64,000 bases of DNA, from the NCBI RefSeq assembly GCF_009827635.1, contig NZ_WTYW01000001.1, positions 390,001 through 454,000 of the forward strand, written 5' to 3'. The notes under the pieces were generated by a model, which was not told the DNA's origin, made no database searches, and saw only the letters and a list, made by a program, of their open reading frames with translations. The position numbers and the translations under genes are program-made. Each line of letters starts with the position of its first letter. Within the stretch, counting starts at the first letter, position 1. Origin of the DNA: Parapontixanthobacter aurantiacus (GTDB lineage Bacteria; Pseudomonadota; Alphaproteobacteria; Sphingomonadales; Sphingomonadaceae). Shown in pieces: positions 18,453 through 27,407 of the stretch.

Positions 18453-19098
18453 GCTGAGCGGTACTCCTGATCTTTTCGAACCGCATACCCGCATCGCGGG
18501 GATCGACGAGGCGGGTCGCGGTCCGCTGGCCGGTCCTGTTGTGGCGGCTGCCGTCGTGCTCTGCAAGGGGGCGGTGGAGGGTCTCGACGATTCCAAAAAG
18601 CTCTCTCCCGCACGCCGCGCCGAACTGGAACGCGAAATCAAGGAACGCTGCGCCTGGGCGATCGGCATCGTCGACGTTGCGCTGATCGATCGCGTGAACA
18701 TCCTCGGCGCGACCATGCTCGCAATGACGCAGGCGATGGACCGCCTCGAACTCCTCTTGGCGGAGCGCGGCCACGGCAATCCGGTCTCTGCGGTGATCGA
18801 CGGCAATCTGACGCCCGCGGGGCGGGTGAAGGAATGGCGTTGGGCGGCGCGCGCCGTCATTGGCGGGGATGCGAGCCATTCCGAAATCTCCGCAGCGTCG
18901 ATCCTCGCCAAGGAATGTCGCGACCGCCTGATGCGCGAGGCCGCCATTGAATTTCCCGCCTATGGCTGGGACAGGAACAAGGGTTACGGGACGCGCGAAC
19001 ATCTCGTCGCCCTGCGGCATCACGGACCTTGTCCACTCCATCGGCGCAGCTTCGCGCCCGTCGCACAGGCCGAACTGCGGCTGCCGGTCACCGGCTAA
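18451..19098 (+). CDS. rnhB: Ribonuclease HII
   Basis: A 215-residue RNase HII, which nicks at ribonucleotides misplaced in DNA and removes RNA from hybrids. The catalytic motif IAGIDEAGRGPLAGPVVAAA gives the first Asp-Glu pair; further acidic ligands appear in VIDGN and HSEISAASILAKECRD. The ATG at 18451 shares CATG with the start of the divergent sugar-dehydrogenase gene. No better start is visible upstream, although the reading frame is open further, so its promoter must lie inside the neighbouring coding sequence. Confidence 0.92.
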   Translation: MLSGTPDLFEPHTRIAGIDEAGRGPLAGPVVAAAVVLCKGAVEGLDDSKKLSPARRAELEREIKERCAWAIGIVDVALIDRVNILGATMLAMTQAMDRLELLLAERGHGNPVSAVIDGNLTPAGRVKEWRWAARAVIGGDASHSEISAASILAKECRDRLMREAAIEFPAYGWDRNKGYGTREHLVALRHHGPCPLHRRSFAPVAQAELRLPVTG

Positions 19099-19220
19099 AA
19101 CAAGCGAGGGCGCGCGCGGCGAGTCTTTCGCGCCACACCGCAGCATGTCGAGGCGCGGGCCTTCTCCAAACTCAAGATATTGTGCCAGCGCGCTTTCTGA
19201 GCGGAACCGCAACCACTTGA

Positions 19221-20456
<1,236 letters not shown>

Positions 20457-20628
20457 TCCGGCGTCTGTCCTACCGCCGAGCGTTGCGCTAGTTTCACCGC
20501 ATGCAGCAGTTTGCCATCCTACCTGTATCGATCCGCCCTAATGGTCTTCGCATCGGAGCGTTTTTGAATGACAGGACCGTGTTCCATGTGTTCCATCGGT
20601 TCAGTTTCGACAGCTTGGAGATGAACAA

Positions 20629-21741
20629 GTGAGCGACTCGGTCTATCTTCGCCCCATCGGTATCGCGCCCGGACCGCAGAGCGAGCATGGCAATGCCGTG
20701 CGCCTTGCCGGCGGAATGGTCTACGCCAGCCGGTTCGCCGTGATCCTGCGGCGCGGCGGGCAGATCGTCGAACGCTGGCTCGCTTCGCCCGGCACGATCG
20801 ACGATGTTTTCGCCAAACTTCCGGAAGAGGTCGGGGCGGAAGCCGAAGCGCAATGGTCGAACCTGCGCATGGCGCATCCCGCGCTATCGCTCGGGGCGCG
20901 GACGATCCAACTCGATCAGCCGCAGATCATGGGCATCCTGAACGTAACGCCCGACAGCTTCTCCGACGGCGGAGCGTTCCTCGATGATCCCGAAGCGGGC
21001 CGGGCCCATGCCGCGGCGATGCTGGAAGCGGGCGCGGCGATCATCGATATCGGCGGGGAAAGCACACGTCCTGGCGCGAAGGCGACCTGGGAAGGCGAGG
21101 AGAACGAGCGCGTTCTTCCGGCGATCGCCTATTGCTCTTCGATGGGTGCAGCAATCAGCATCGACACGCGCCGCGCGGGCGTTATGGAGGCGGCGCTCGA
21201 CGCCGGGGCGGCGCTGGTCAACGACGTTTCCGGCCTGCGCTTCGACCCGCGCAGCATCGAACTCGTGGCGGATCGCGGCTGCCCGGTGGTCATCATGCAT
21301 GCGCCGGGCAAGGGCGAGGATCTCCACGCCGACGGAGCCTACGGCAACGTTATCTTCGACGTGTTCGACGCATTGAAGGAACGCCGGGATGCGGCAATCG
21401 CCGCAGGCATCGAGCGCAGCCGCATCATCCTCGATCCCGGCATCGGTTTCGGCAAGAGTGTTCGCGACAACCTCTCGCTCATCAATGCCCTGCCGATGTT
21501 CCATGCGCTGGGTCAGCCATTGCTGCTCGGCGCCAGCCGCAAGCGCATGATCGGGGCATTGTCGAAAGAGGCGGCGGTGGAGGACCGGCTGGGCGGGTCC
21601 ATCGCGTTGGCGATCGCCGGAATGAATGCGGGCGTACAACTGTTGCGCGTTCACGACGTCGCGGAGACGGTGCAGGCTCGCAACGTCTGGCGAGGGCTGC
21701 GCGATGCTGCCCTCACCGACTTCGCGGACCTGCCCGAATAG
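20629..21741 (+). CDS. folP: Dihydropteroate synthase with N-terminal extension
   Basis: A 370-residue dihydropteroate synthase, the folate-pathway enzyme joining p-aminobenzoate to pterin pyrophosphate. Core motifs: QIMGILNVTPDSFSDGG (about 99-115), IDIGGESTRPGA, NDVSGLRFD, and LLGASRKRMIG. The core normally starts close to the N terminus, so about 95 extra residues precede it here; these contain a beta-rich segment (VYASRFAVILRRGGQIVERW). The GTG at 20629 has GGAG eight bases upstream. The extension is continuous with the core and uses similar codons, so it looks genuine. Confidence 0.92.
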   Translation: MSDSVYLRPIGIAPGPQSEHGNAVRLAGGMVYASRFAVILRRGGQIVERWLASPGTIDDVFAKLPEEVGAEAEAQWSNLRMAHPALSLGARTIQLDQPQIMGILNVTPDSFSDGGAFLDDPEAGRAHAAAMLEAGAAIIDIGGESTRPGAKATWEGEENERVLPAIAYCSSMGAAISIDTRRAGVMEAALDAGAALVNDVSGLRFDPRSIELVADRGCPVVIMHAPGKGEDLHADGAYGNVIFDVFDALKERRDAAIAAGIERSRIILDPGIGFGKSVRDNLSLINALPMFHALGQPLLLGASRKRMIGALSKEAAVEDRLGGSIALAIAGMNAGVQLLRVHDVAETVQARNVWRGLRDAALTDFADLPE

Positions 21742-21744
21742 ATG

Positions 21745-22506
21745 CTAAAGCGTGTAGCCGCCGTCGCTGGTCAGGACGGTGCCGGTGACGTTCGCAGCCA
21801 TGTCGGACAGGAGGAAGCCGATATCGCCGGCCAGTTCCTCAGGCGTCGCGAAACGTCCACGCGGGGTATCCTTGCCCATCGCTCCGATCGCCGCCTCGCG
21901 TCCGTATTTTCGGGTCGCGGCGCGGAAGTCCTCGCCGCTGTCCCAGATTGCCGTATCGACACCGCCGGGTGCGATGGCGTTGATGCGGATACCGTGCCGC
22001 GCGTTCTCCGCCGCGGCGATGCGCGCGAGATGGGCGACAGCCGCCTTGCTCGTTCCGTATCCGCCGATGCCCGGAACCGGTTTGAGGCCGGTGACCGATG
22101 CGGTCACGACGATGCTTCCGCGTGCCGCCGGCAGCATCTTGCGCAATGCCGTTCGAAGGGTGAGGAAGGCGCCGTCGAGATTGACGTCCATCACCTTGCG
22201 CCAGTCGTCGAAGGCGAGCGTCGCGATCTCTCCGCCGGTTGCAATTCCGGCATTGACGACCGCGTGATCGAGCGCATCGATCTCTTCCTCGAGGCCGGAC
22301 CAGAAGGTCTCGTCCGCCACGTCGCCGCAGCGTTTCTCGACTGCGCAGGACAGATCGAGCGCGTCGAGGCCTTCGCCGTTCCGATCGATCAGCCAAAGCT
22401 TCTCGATGCCGTTATCGTCGAGCCAGCGAGCGCTTGCCGCGCCGATGCCGCTGGCAGCGCCGGTAATGAGGGCGCTGCGTCCGGAGAAGTCGAATGTGTA
22501 GGCCAT
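21745..22506 (-). CDS. Short-chain dehydrogenase/reductase
   Basis: A 253-residue classical SDR. The cofactor motif is LITGAASGIGAA, the structural NAG occurs in VVNAGIATGG, and the catalytic Ser-Tyr-Lys is seen in TASVTGLKPVPGIGGYGTSK. The segment INAIAPGGVDTAIW fits the substrate-side loop. Substrate is unknown. The ATG at 22506 gives MAYTFDFSGRSALITG; the 40 residues that could be added upstream are not SDR-like. It converges with folP, three bases separating the stops. Confidence 0.88.
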   Translation of the reverse strand: MAYTFDFSGRSALITGAASGIGAASARWLDDNGIEKLWLIDRNGEGLDALDLSCAVEKRCGDVADETFWSGLEEEIDALDHAVVNAGIATGGEIATLAFDDWRKVMDVNLDGAFLTLRTALRKMLPAARGSIVVTASVTGLKPVPGIGGYGTSKAAVAHLARIAAAENARHGIRINAIAPGGVDTAIWDSGEDFRAATRKYGREAAIGAMGKDTPRGRFATPEELAGDIGFLLSDMAANVTGTVLTSDGGYTL

Positions 22507-22646
22507 CCGGCGAGTGCTATGACCCGCAAGCGATTCTGTCGATACCCGCGAGCAGGGGAAGCCAACTTTGTCGCGCGATTGACACGTCCGATGGCTAGGG
22601 CCAGTGCTTCGCTTCGAATGTCGCAATCAGAGAAACGGTCGGACTC

Positions 22647-23837
22647 ATGAAATTTCGCCTTCCCCTAGCCACGGCGATCGCCCTCGCTCTTTCCGCATGC
22701 GCCACGACTGGCAGTTCCGAAGGGATGCAGCGCGCTGCCGTATCGGCGAGCCGGATCACGACCCCGGAGGAGGCGCTTGCCCGCTATTACGATGTCCTTC
22801 GCGAAGAGATCACGCTGCCCCGTGCACCCGCTGGCGCTTCACTCGATCCCAATACAGTCCTGACCCGGATCGCCTTCGGAAGCTGCAACCACCAGTCGCG
22901 CTCCCAGCACATGTGGGACCGCATCGAAGCGACCGATCCGCAATTGTTCATGCTGATCGGCGACAATGTCTATGGCGATACCGGCTGGCGCGGCGATGCG
23001 GGTCTCGAGACGCTGCGCGATGCGTACGCACTCCAGTCCAGCCATTCCGAATTCGTGGATTTCCGGCGGCAGGTTCCCATGCTGACGACCTGGGACGATC
23101 ACGATTACGGCTTCAACGACGCCGGGGCATCTTTCGCGCTGCGCAATTGGTCGGAGGAGATCTACGAGACCTATTGGGGGTCGAGCGAAGAGGTTCGCTC
23201 GCGGCCCGGCGTTTACGAAAGCCGGACCTTCGGTAGCGACGGGCGGGTCGTGCAGATCATCATGCTCGACACGCGCTTCTTCCGCTCGGATCTCGACCGT
23301 CTGCCTTACAGCGAAGATCGCCCGCCGCTCGGACCTTATCTGCCGACCGAACGCGCAGATGCGACGATGCTGGGCGGCGACCAATGGAACTGGCTCGCGC
23401 AAGAACTGCAGAAACCCGCCGACCTTCGCATGATCGTAAGCAGCGTCCAGGTGCTGACGGACGCGCATGATTACGAGGCGTGGGCGGCACTGCCCGCCGA
23501 ACGGCGTCGGCTGTACGAGATGCTTTCTACGCGCGAGGATAGCGGGCTCGTCCTCCTGTCGGGGGATCGGCACGCGGGCGGGCTCTATACCTATGCGCCG
23601 CCCGCTGCCGCGGGCGAGCAATTCTGGGAGATCACTTCCAGTTCGCTCAACCTTGCATTCAGTACCACGGCGGAAAATACTGCGCGGGAGCCGGACGATC
23701 GCCGCGTGACCGATTTCATCTCAGAGGAGAATTTCGGGCTGATCGACATCGACTGGGCGAACAAGGCACTCACCCTTTCGCTGCTCGGTAACGAGGGCGA
23801 GCTTCGCGCGGCGCGTTCGTTCGAATGGACCGACTGA
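22647..23837 (+). CDS. PhoD-like alkaline phosphatase lipoprotein
   Basis: A 396-residue metallophosphatase of the alkaline phosphatase D class. The signal MKFRLPLATAIALALSAC has a lipobox, so a membrane-anchored periplasmic protein is expected. Metal-binding motifs are FGSCNHQS, MLIGDNVYGDTGW, TTWDDHDYGFNDAG and LLSGDRHAGG. The usual long N-terminal PhoD domain is absent, placing it in the shorter subfamily. It is a single gene followed by the NtrC-like regulator on the other strand. Confidence 0.87.
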   Translation: MKFRLPLATAIALALSACATTGSSEGMQRAAVSASRITTPEEALARYYDVLREEITLPRAPAGASLDPNTVLTRIAFGSCNHQSRSQHMWDRIEATDPQLFMLIGDNVYGDTGWRGDAGLETLRDAYALQSSHSEFVDFRRQVPMLTTWDDHDYGFNDAGASFALRNWSEEIYETYWGSSEEVRSRPGVYESRTFGSDGRVVQIIMLDTRFFRSDLDRLPYSEDRPPLGPYLPTERADATMLGGDQWNWLAQELQKPADLRMIVSSVQVLTDAHDYEAWAALPAERRRLYEMLSTREDSGLVLLSGDRHAGGLYTYAPPAAAGEQFWEITSSSLNLAFSTTAENTAREPDDRRVTDFISEENFGLIDIDWANKALTLSLLGNEGELRAARSFEWTD

Positions 23838-23855
23838 AGTCGCCCGATCGCTGCG

Positions 23856-25283
23856 TCAGGCGGCGCTGTCGATACCGAGATTGCTGAGTTTGCGATAAAG
23901 GGTCGAGCGACCGATCCCGAGCCGGCGGGCGACTTCGGTCATGCGACCCGAATAGTGCCCGATGGCGAGCCGGATCACATCGGCCTCGATGTCCTCTAGC
24001 GGACGCAGGTTGCCATCGGCCGTGTAGAGCAGGATGCCTGCACCATCCTGGCGCCGGTCGGACTGATCCTCGCATTCTCCGAGAATTTCGGAGAGTTGCG
24101 GGAAGCTGTTCGCAGTCAGCGCCTCGTCGTCGCAGAAAACTGCCGCGCGGAACAAGGCCGCCTGAAGCTGGCGGACATTGCCCGGCCAGTCGTAGCTGGC
24201 GAGCAGGTTGAGTGCGCTATCGGTGATCGAGTGGTGGTTCAGGCCGGGCTGCTCTCCGATCCGCGCAAGGAAATGCCGGGTGAGCGCGGGAATGTCGCTC
24301 GTCCGTTCGCGCAAGGGCGGAAGATGGATGCGGGTATTGCCGATCTGCGACAGCAGCGCACTCGAGAACTGGCCGCCCTGCGCAATTTCGGAGAGGCGGA
24401 AGTTACTGGCGCAAAGCATTCGGACCTCAACGCGGAAGCCATGCTTCGCCCCAGTGGGCCGGACGATGCCTGTCGCCAGCGTATCGGCGAGCCGGTCCTG
24501 AACGGGCAGGGCAAGGCGATCGATCTCGTCGAGAATGATCGTGCCTCCGTCGCATTGTTGCAGAGCGCCGATCTGACGTTCGAACGCGCCGGGAAAGGCG
24601 TTCTGTTCGTGACCGAACAGCAAGGATTCGATCGAATTGATCGGCACGCCGCCGACATTGATGACCTTGAGTGCGTTCTTCGCTCGCGGGGAAGCCGAGT
24701 GCATCGCGCGCAGAATGGTTTCTTTGCCCGTTCCGCTCTCGCCTTCGACGAGCGCATGCCCCTGACCCCTCGCCGCTTTTGCGGCTTGCGCCAAAGCGCT
24801 GCGGAAGGCGGGCGCGGTGCCGATCATGTCCTCGAAGTCGAGGGTTGCGGACATCTTCTCGCTAAGTGGCTGCAATTCGTTGCGTGGAGCCTCGCGCGTC
24901 GTCGCGCTGCGCAGGGCCTGAAGGAAACGGTCGGGCGCAATCGGCTTGATGAGATAGTCGGTCGCGCCTGCACGCATGGCCTGCACCGCGATGAGCGGAG
25001 AAGCGCTTGCGGTCAGCATGAGGATGGGCAGATCGGGGCGCATTTGCTTCAAGACGCCGATAAGATCGGAGCTGTCTTCACCGGGCACCCACTGATCGAC
25101 GAGAATGGCGGCGATATTGACGCCTTCCCGCGAATTCAGTGTCGCAAGTGCCGTATCGGCATCGCCGACGATGATCGTGCGCCAGCCCTCGCGTGCCGCA
25201 AGTGCGCTGATCAGCCGGCTCTGCGCCGGCTCGTCGTCGATCAGCATCAATATTTGCGAATCGTTGTCTGCCATGATCTTCAT
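23856..25283 (-). CDS. NtrC-family response regulator with degenerate sigma-54 loop
   Basis: A 475-residue regulator with receiver, AAA+ and Fis-type DNA-binding domains. The phosphoacceptor is Asp63 in ILVDQWVPG. Walker A is GESGTGKE (181-188) and Walker B GGTIILDEID. The sigma-54 contact loop reads NAFPGA (228-233) instead of GAFTGA, so contact with sigma-54 is doubtful. The C terminus RRLGIGRSTLYRKLSNLGI is an intact helix-turn-helix. No sensor kinase gene is adjacent. An ATG at 25274 is an alternative start three codons later. Confidence 0.85.
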   Translation of the reverse strand: MKIMADNDSQILMLIDDEPAQSRLISALAAREGWRTIIVGDADTALATLNSREGVNIAAILVDQWVPGEDSSDLIGVLKQMRPDLPILMLTASASPLIAVQAMRAGATDYLIKPIAPDRFLQALRSATTREAPRNELQPLSEKMSATLDFEDMIGTAPAFRSALAQAAKAARGQGHALVEGESGTGKETILRAMHSASPRAKNALKVINVGGVPINSIESLLFGHEQNAFPGAFERQIGALQQCDGGTIILDEIDRLALPVQDRLADTLATGIVRPTGAKHGFRVEVRMLCASNFRLSEIAQGGQFSSALLSQIGNTRIHLPPLRERTSDIPALTRHFLARIGEQPGLNHHSITDSALNLLASYDWPGNVRQLQAALFRAAVFCDDEALTANSFPQLSEILGECEDQSDRRQDGAGILLYTADGNLRPLEDIEADVIRLAIGHYSGRMTEVARRLGIGRSTLYRKLSNLGIDSAA

Positions 25284-25467
25284 CTGTCTCGTATTGATAC
25301 AAGCGCTTGCACTAGTGTGAATGAGTAAAAGTCCGATTAAGGAGGATCAGCCCCGTTCGTCCGCCATTCGCAAGCTCCCCCTGTCGATGGTCGCTCCGCG
25401 CAGCTTGAGCATCCTTGATTGCCGGGTTAAGACGTGCAGGAAAGTCACACCGTATAAGGAAAAACCC

Positions 25468-25593
25468 ATGGAACCCGCCAACGACATGAAGGCTGCGAGC
25501 AAGACCTATTCAGGGTTCATTGCCAGCCTCAAATGGGCCGTCCCGCTCATTGCTCTGATAGCGCTCATCGTCGTCATCATCATTTCGGGCTGA
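25468..25593 (+). CDS. aa3-type cytochrome c oxidase subunit IV-like peptide
   Basis: A 41-residue single-helix protein: MEPANDMKAASKTYSGFIAS then a hydrophobic helix (WAVPLIALIALIVVIIISG). This matches the tiny bacterial aa3 oxidase subunit IV family, found as a bound peptide in purified oxidases. AAGGA at 25456-25460 sits seven bases before the ATG, which settles the start. It lies just before pntAA, a position also seen in relatives, rather than next to oxidase genes. Confidence 0.75.
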   Translation: MEPANDMKAASKTYSGFIASLKWAVPLIALIALIVVIIISG

Positions 25594-25601
25594 GCATCGC
25601 A

Positions 25602-26723
25602 GTGCGGATCGCCGTACTGAAGGAACGCGCCGATGGGGAAACGCGCGTCGCGCTGACACCGGAAACGGCCAGGAAATTTCTTGCGCTCGGTGCGACGGTC
25701 GCCATCGAAACGGAGGCGGGTCGGGCAGCATCCTACGCTGACGAGGCCTACCGCGAGGCTGGAGCCGAGATAGCGAGCGCCACTGAGGTCGTGAAGAATG
25801 CCGACATCGTCATGGGTGTCCAGGCACCCGAGGCGGACTTGCTAGAAGGGGCACGGCAGGGCGCGCTGGTCCTCGCGATTTTCGATCCCTTCTCCCGCCG
25901 GGATCGCGTCGAGCAGTTCGCAGCGCGAGGCTTCGAGGCGATGGCAATGGAATTCATGCCGCGCATCACGCGCGCGCAAAGCATGGACGTCCTGTCGAGC
26001 CAGTCGAACCTCGCCGGTTACAAGGCAGTGCTGAGCGCCGCGAACGAATATGGGCGGGCGTTCCCAATGATGATGACTGCTGCCGGCACGGTTCAGGCGG
26101 CAAAGGTCTTCGTGATGGGCGTCGGGGTCGCCGGGCTTCAAGCGATCGCCACGGCCAAGCGGCTGGGCGCGCAGGTTTCCGCGACCGATGTGCGCAGCGC
26201 AACGAGGGAACAGATCCAGTCGCTCGGAGCGAAGCCGATCTTCGTCGAGAACGTAGCCGGCATCGAGGGCGAGGGCTCGGGCGGTTATGCCACCGAGATG
26301 AGCGAGGAATACCGCAAGGCCCAAGCCGAACTGGTGAGCTCGCACATCGCGAAGCAGGATATCGTAATCACTACGGCGCTTATACCGGGCAAACCAGCGC
26401 CGCGGCTGATCTCCGACGCGCAGATCGCCACGATGAAGCCGGGCAGCGTCATTTTCGACCTCGCGGTCGTACAGGGCGGCAATGTCGAAGGCTCCGTCCC
26501 CGATCAGACGGTGACGAAGCACGGCGTCAAATTGGTAGGTTATGCGAACACCGCGACCCACCTCGCGGCCGATGCCAGTGCGCTTTATTCGCGCAACCTC
26601 TATAATTTCCTTTCCGCCTTTTGGGACAAGGACGCAGGGAAGCCTGTGTTCGACGAAGAGATCGGCAATGCTGTCAGGCTGACGCAAGGCGGAAAGGTCG
26701 TGAACGAGAGGCTGGCGGGGTGA
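25602..26723 (+). CDS. pntAA: NAD(P) transhydrogenase subunit alpha part 1
   Basis: A 373-residue soluble NAD(H)-binding domain I of proton-translocating transhydrogenase. The start is GTG 25602 (MRIAVLKERADGETRVALTP). Key segments are SNLAGYKAVL, the Rossmann motif VMGVGVAGLQAIATAKRLGA, the RQD-loop-like region near SATDVRSATREQ, and TTALIPGKPAP. With PntAB and PntB it couples proton entry to NADPH formation at the inner membrane. It is split from the membrane part, as in many alphaproteobacteria, and here a lipoprotein gene is inserted between them. Confidence 0.92.
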   Translation: MRIAVLKERADGETRVALTPETARKFLALGATVAIETEAGRAASYADEAYREAGAEIASATEVVKNADIVMGVQAPEADLLEGARQGALVLAIFDPFSRRDRVEQFAARGFEAMAMEFMPRITRAQSMDVLSSQSNLAGYKAVLSAANEYGRAFPMMMTAAGTVQAAKVFVMGVGVAGLQAIATAKRLGAQVSATDVRSATREQIQSLGAKPIFVENVAGIEGEGSGGYATEMSEEYRKAQAELVSSHIAKQDIVITTALIPGKPAPRLISDAQIATMKPGSVIFDLAVVQGGNVEGSVPDQTVTKHGVKLVGYANTATHLAADASALYSRNLYNFLSAFWDKDAGKPVFDEEIGNAVRLTQGGKVVNERLAG

Positions 26724-27121
26724 AGTCGTCGTCGCTGGTTCTCGCATTGTCGACGTCGTTCGCCTTGACCGCGTGTGCGACCCTCGGGACTGACGAAGCG
26801 TCTCCAGTGCAGGCCCTTTCGGGTACCTGGAACGTGGACTTGCGTCCCTCGCTGACAGACGCTCCATACGATCAACCGATGGACTTGAGGGTCGAACGTA
26901 CGGGGGAACTGTCGGGCACGTTCTACGGCAGTCCGATACTGGCTGGCCGGGCAGGGACGGGGCAGGGGCGGCTGTGCGCAGCGTGGCGGACATCCGACAA
27001 TAGCGGAGCCTATCAGCATTCCGGCTGTCTCGAGGGGGATACGATCGTCGGCCAGAGCTGGAGCGAGGGCCGCAATTTCGTGCTGCCCTGGACCGCAACA
27101 AGATCGATTTCGGGAGAGTAA
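26720..27121 (+). CDS. Lipoprotein of unknown function inside the pnt operon
   Basis: A 133-residue predicted lipoprotein. The GTG at 26720 overlaps the pntAA stop (GTGA), and the next gene, pntAB, starts two bases after its stop, so it is embedded in the operon. The signal ends FALTACATLG with a lipobox Cys. The mature part is beta-rich (ALSGTWNVDLRPSL, LSGTFYGSPI, LPWTATRSISGE) and could be a small lipocalin-like barrel, which is only a guess. I do not recognise the family. Its position suggests co-expression with the transhydrogenase, not necessarily a shared function. Confidence 0.7.
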   Translation: MKSSSLVLALSTSFALTACATLGTDEASPVQALSGTWNVDLRPSLTDAPYDQPMDLRVERTGELSGTFYGSPILAGRAGTGQGRLCAAWRTSDNSGAYQHSGCLEGDTIVGQSWSEGRNFVLPWTATRSISGE

Positions 27122-27122
27122 G

Positions 27123-27407
27123 ATGGACTTCATTTCGATCCTGTCGATCTTCGTGCTGGCGTGTTTCGTCGGCTATTACGTGGTCTGGTCGGTCACGCCC
27201 GCGCTGCACACGCCGCTGATGGCGGTTACCAATGCGATTTCCAGCGTGATCATCGTCGGCGCGCTGATCGCGGCGGCGGCGGCGGACGTGCCGGGGGCGA
27301 AGTGGCTGGGACTGCTCGGTATCGTTCTCGCCAGCGTGAACATCTTTGGCGGCTTCGCGGTAACGGCACGAATGCTGGCGATGTACAAGAAGAAGGAGAA
27401 GAAGTGA
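27123..27407 (+). CDS. pntAB: NAD(P) transhydrogenase subunit alpha part 2
   Basis: A 94-residue membrane protein with three helices, matching the C-terminal membrane segment of PntA as a separate subunit. It begins MDFISILSIFVLACFVGYYVVW and contains the typical PALHTPLMAVTNAISSVIIVGAL stretch that lines part of the proton channel; it ends in a basic tail MYKKKEKK. Its stop overlaps the pntB start (TGATG). Confidence 0.92.
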   Translation: MDFISILSIFVLACFVGYYVVWSVTPALHTPLMAVTNAISSVIIVGALIAAAAADVPGAKWLGLLGIVLASVNIFGGFAVTARMLAMYKKKEKK

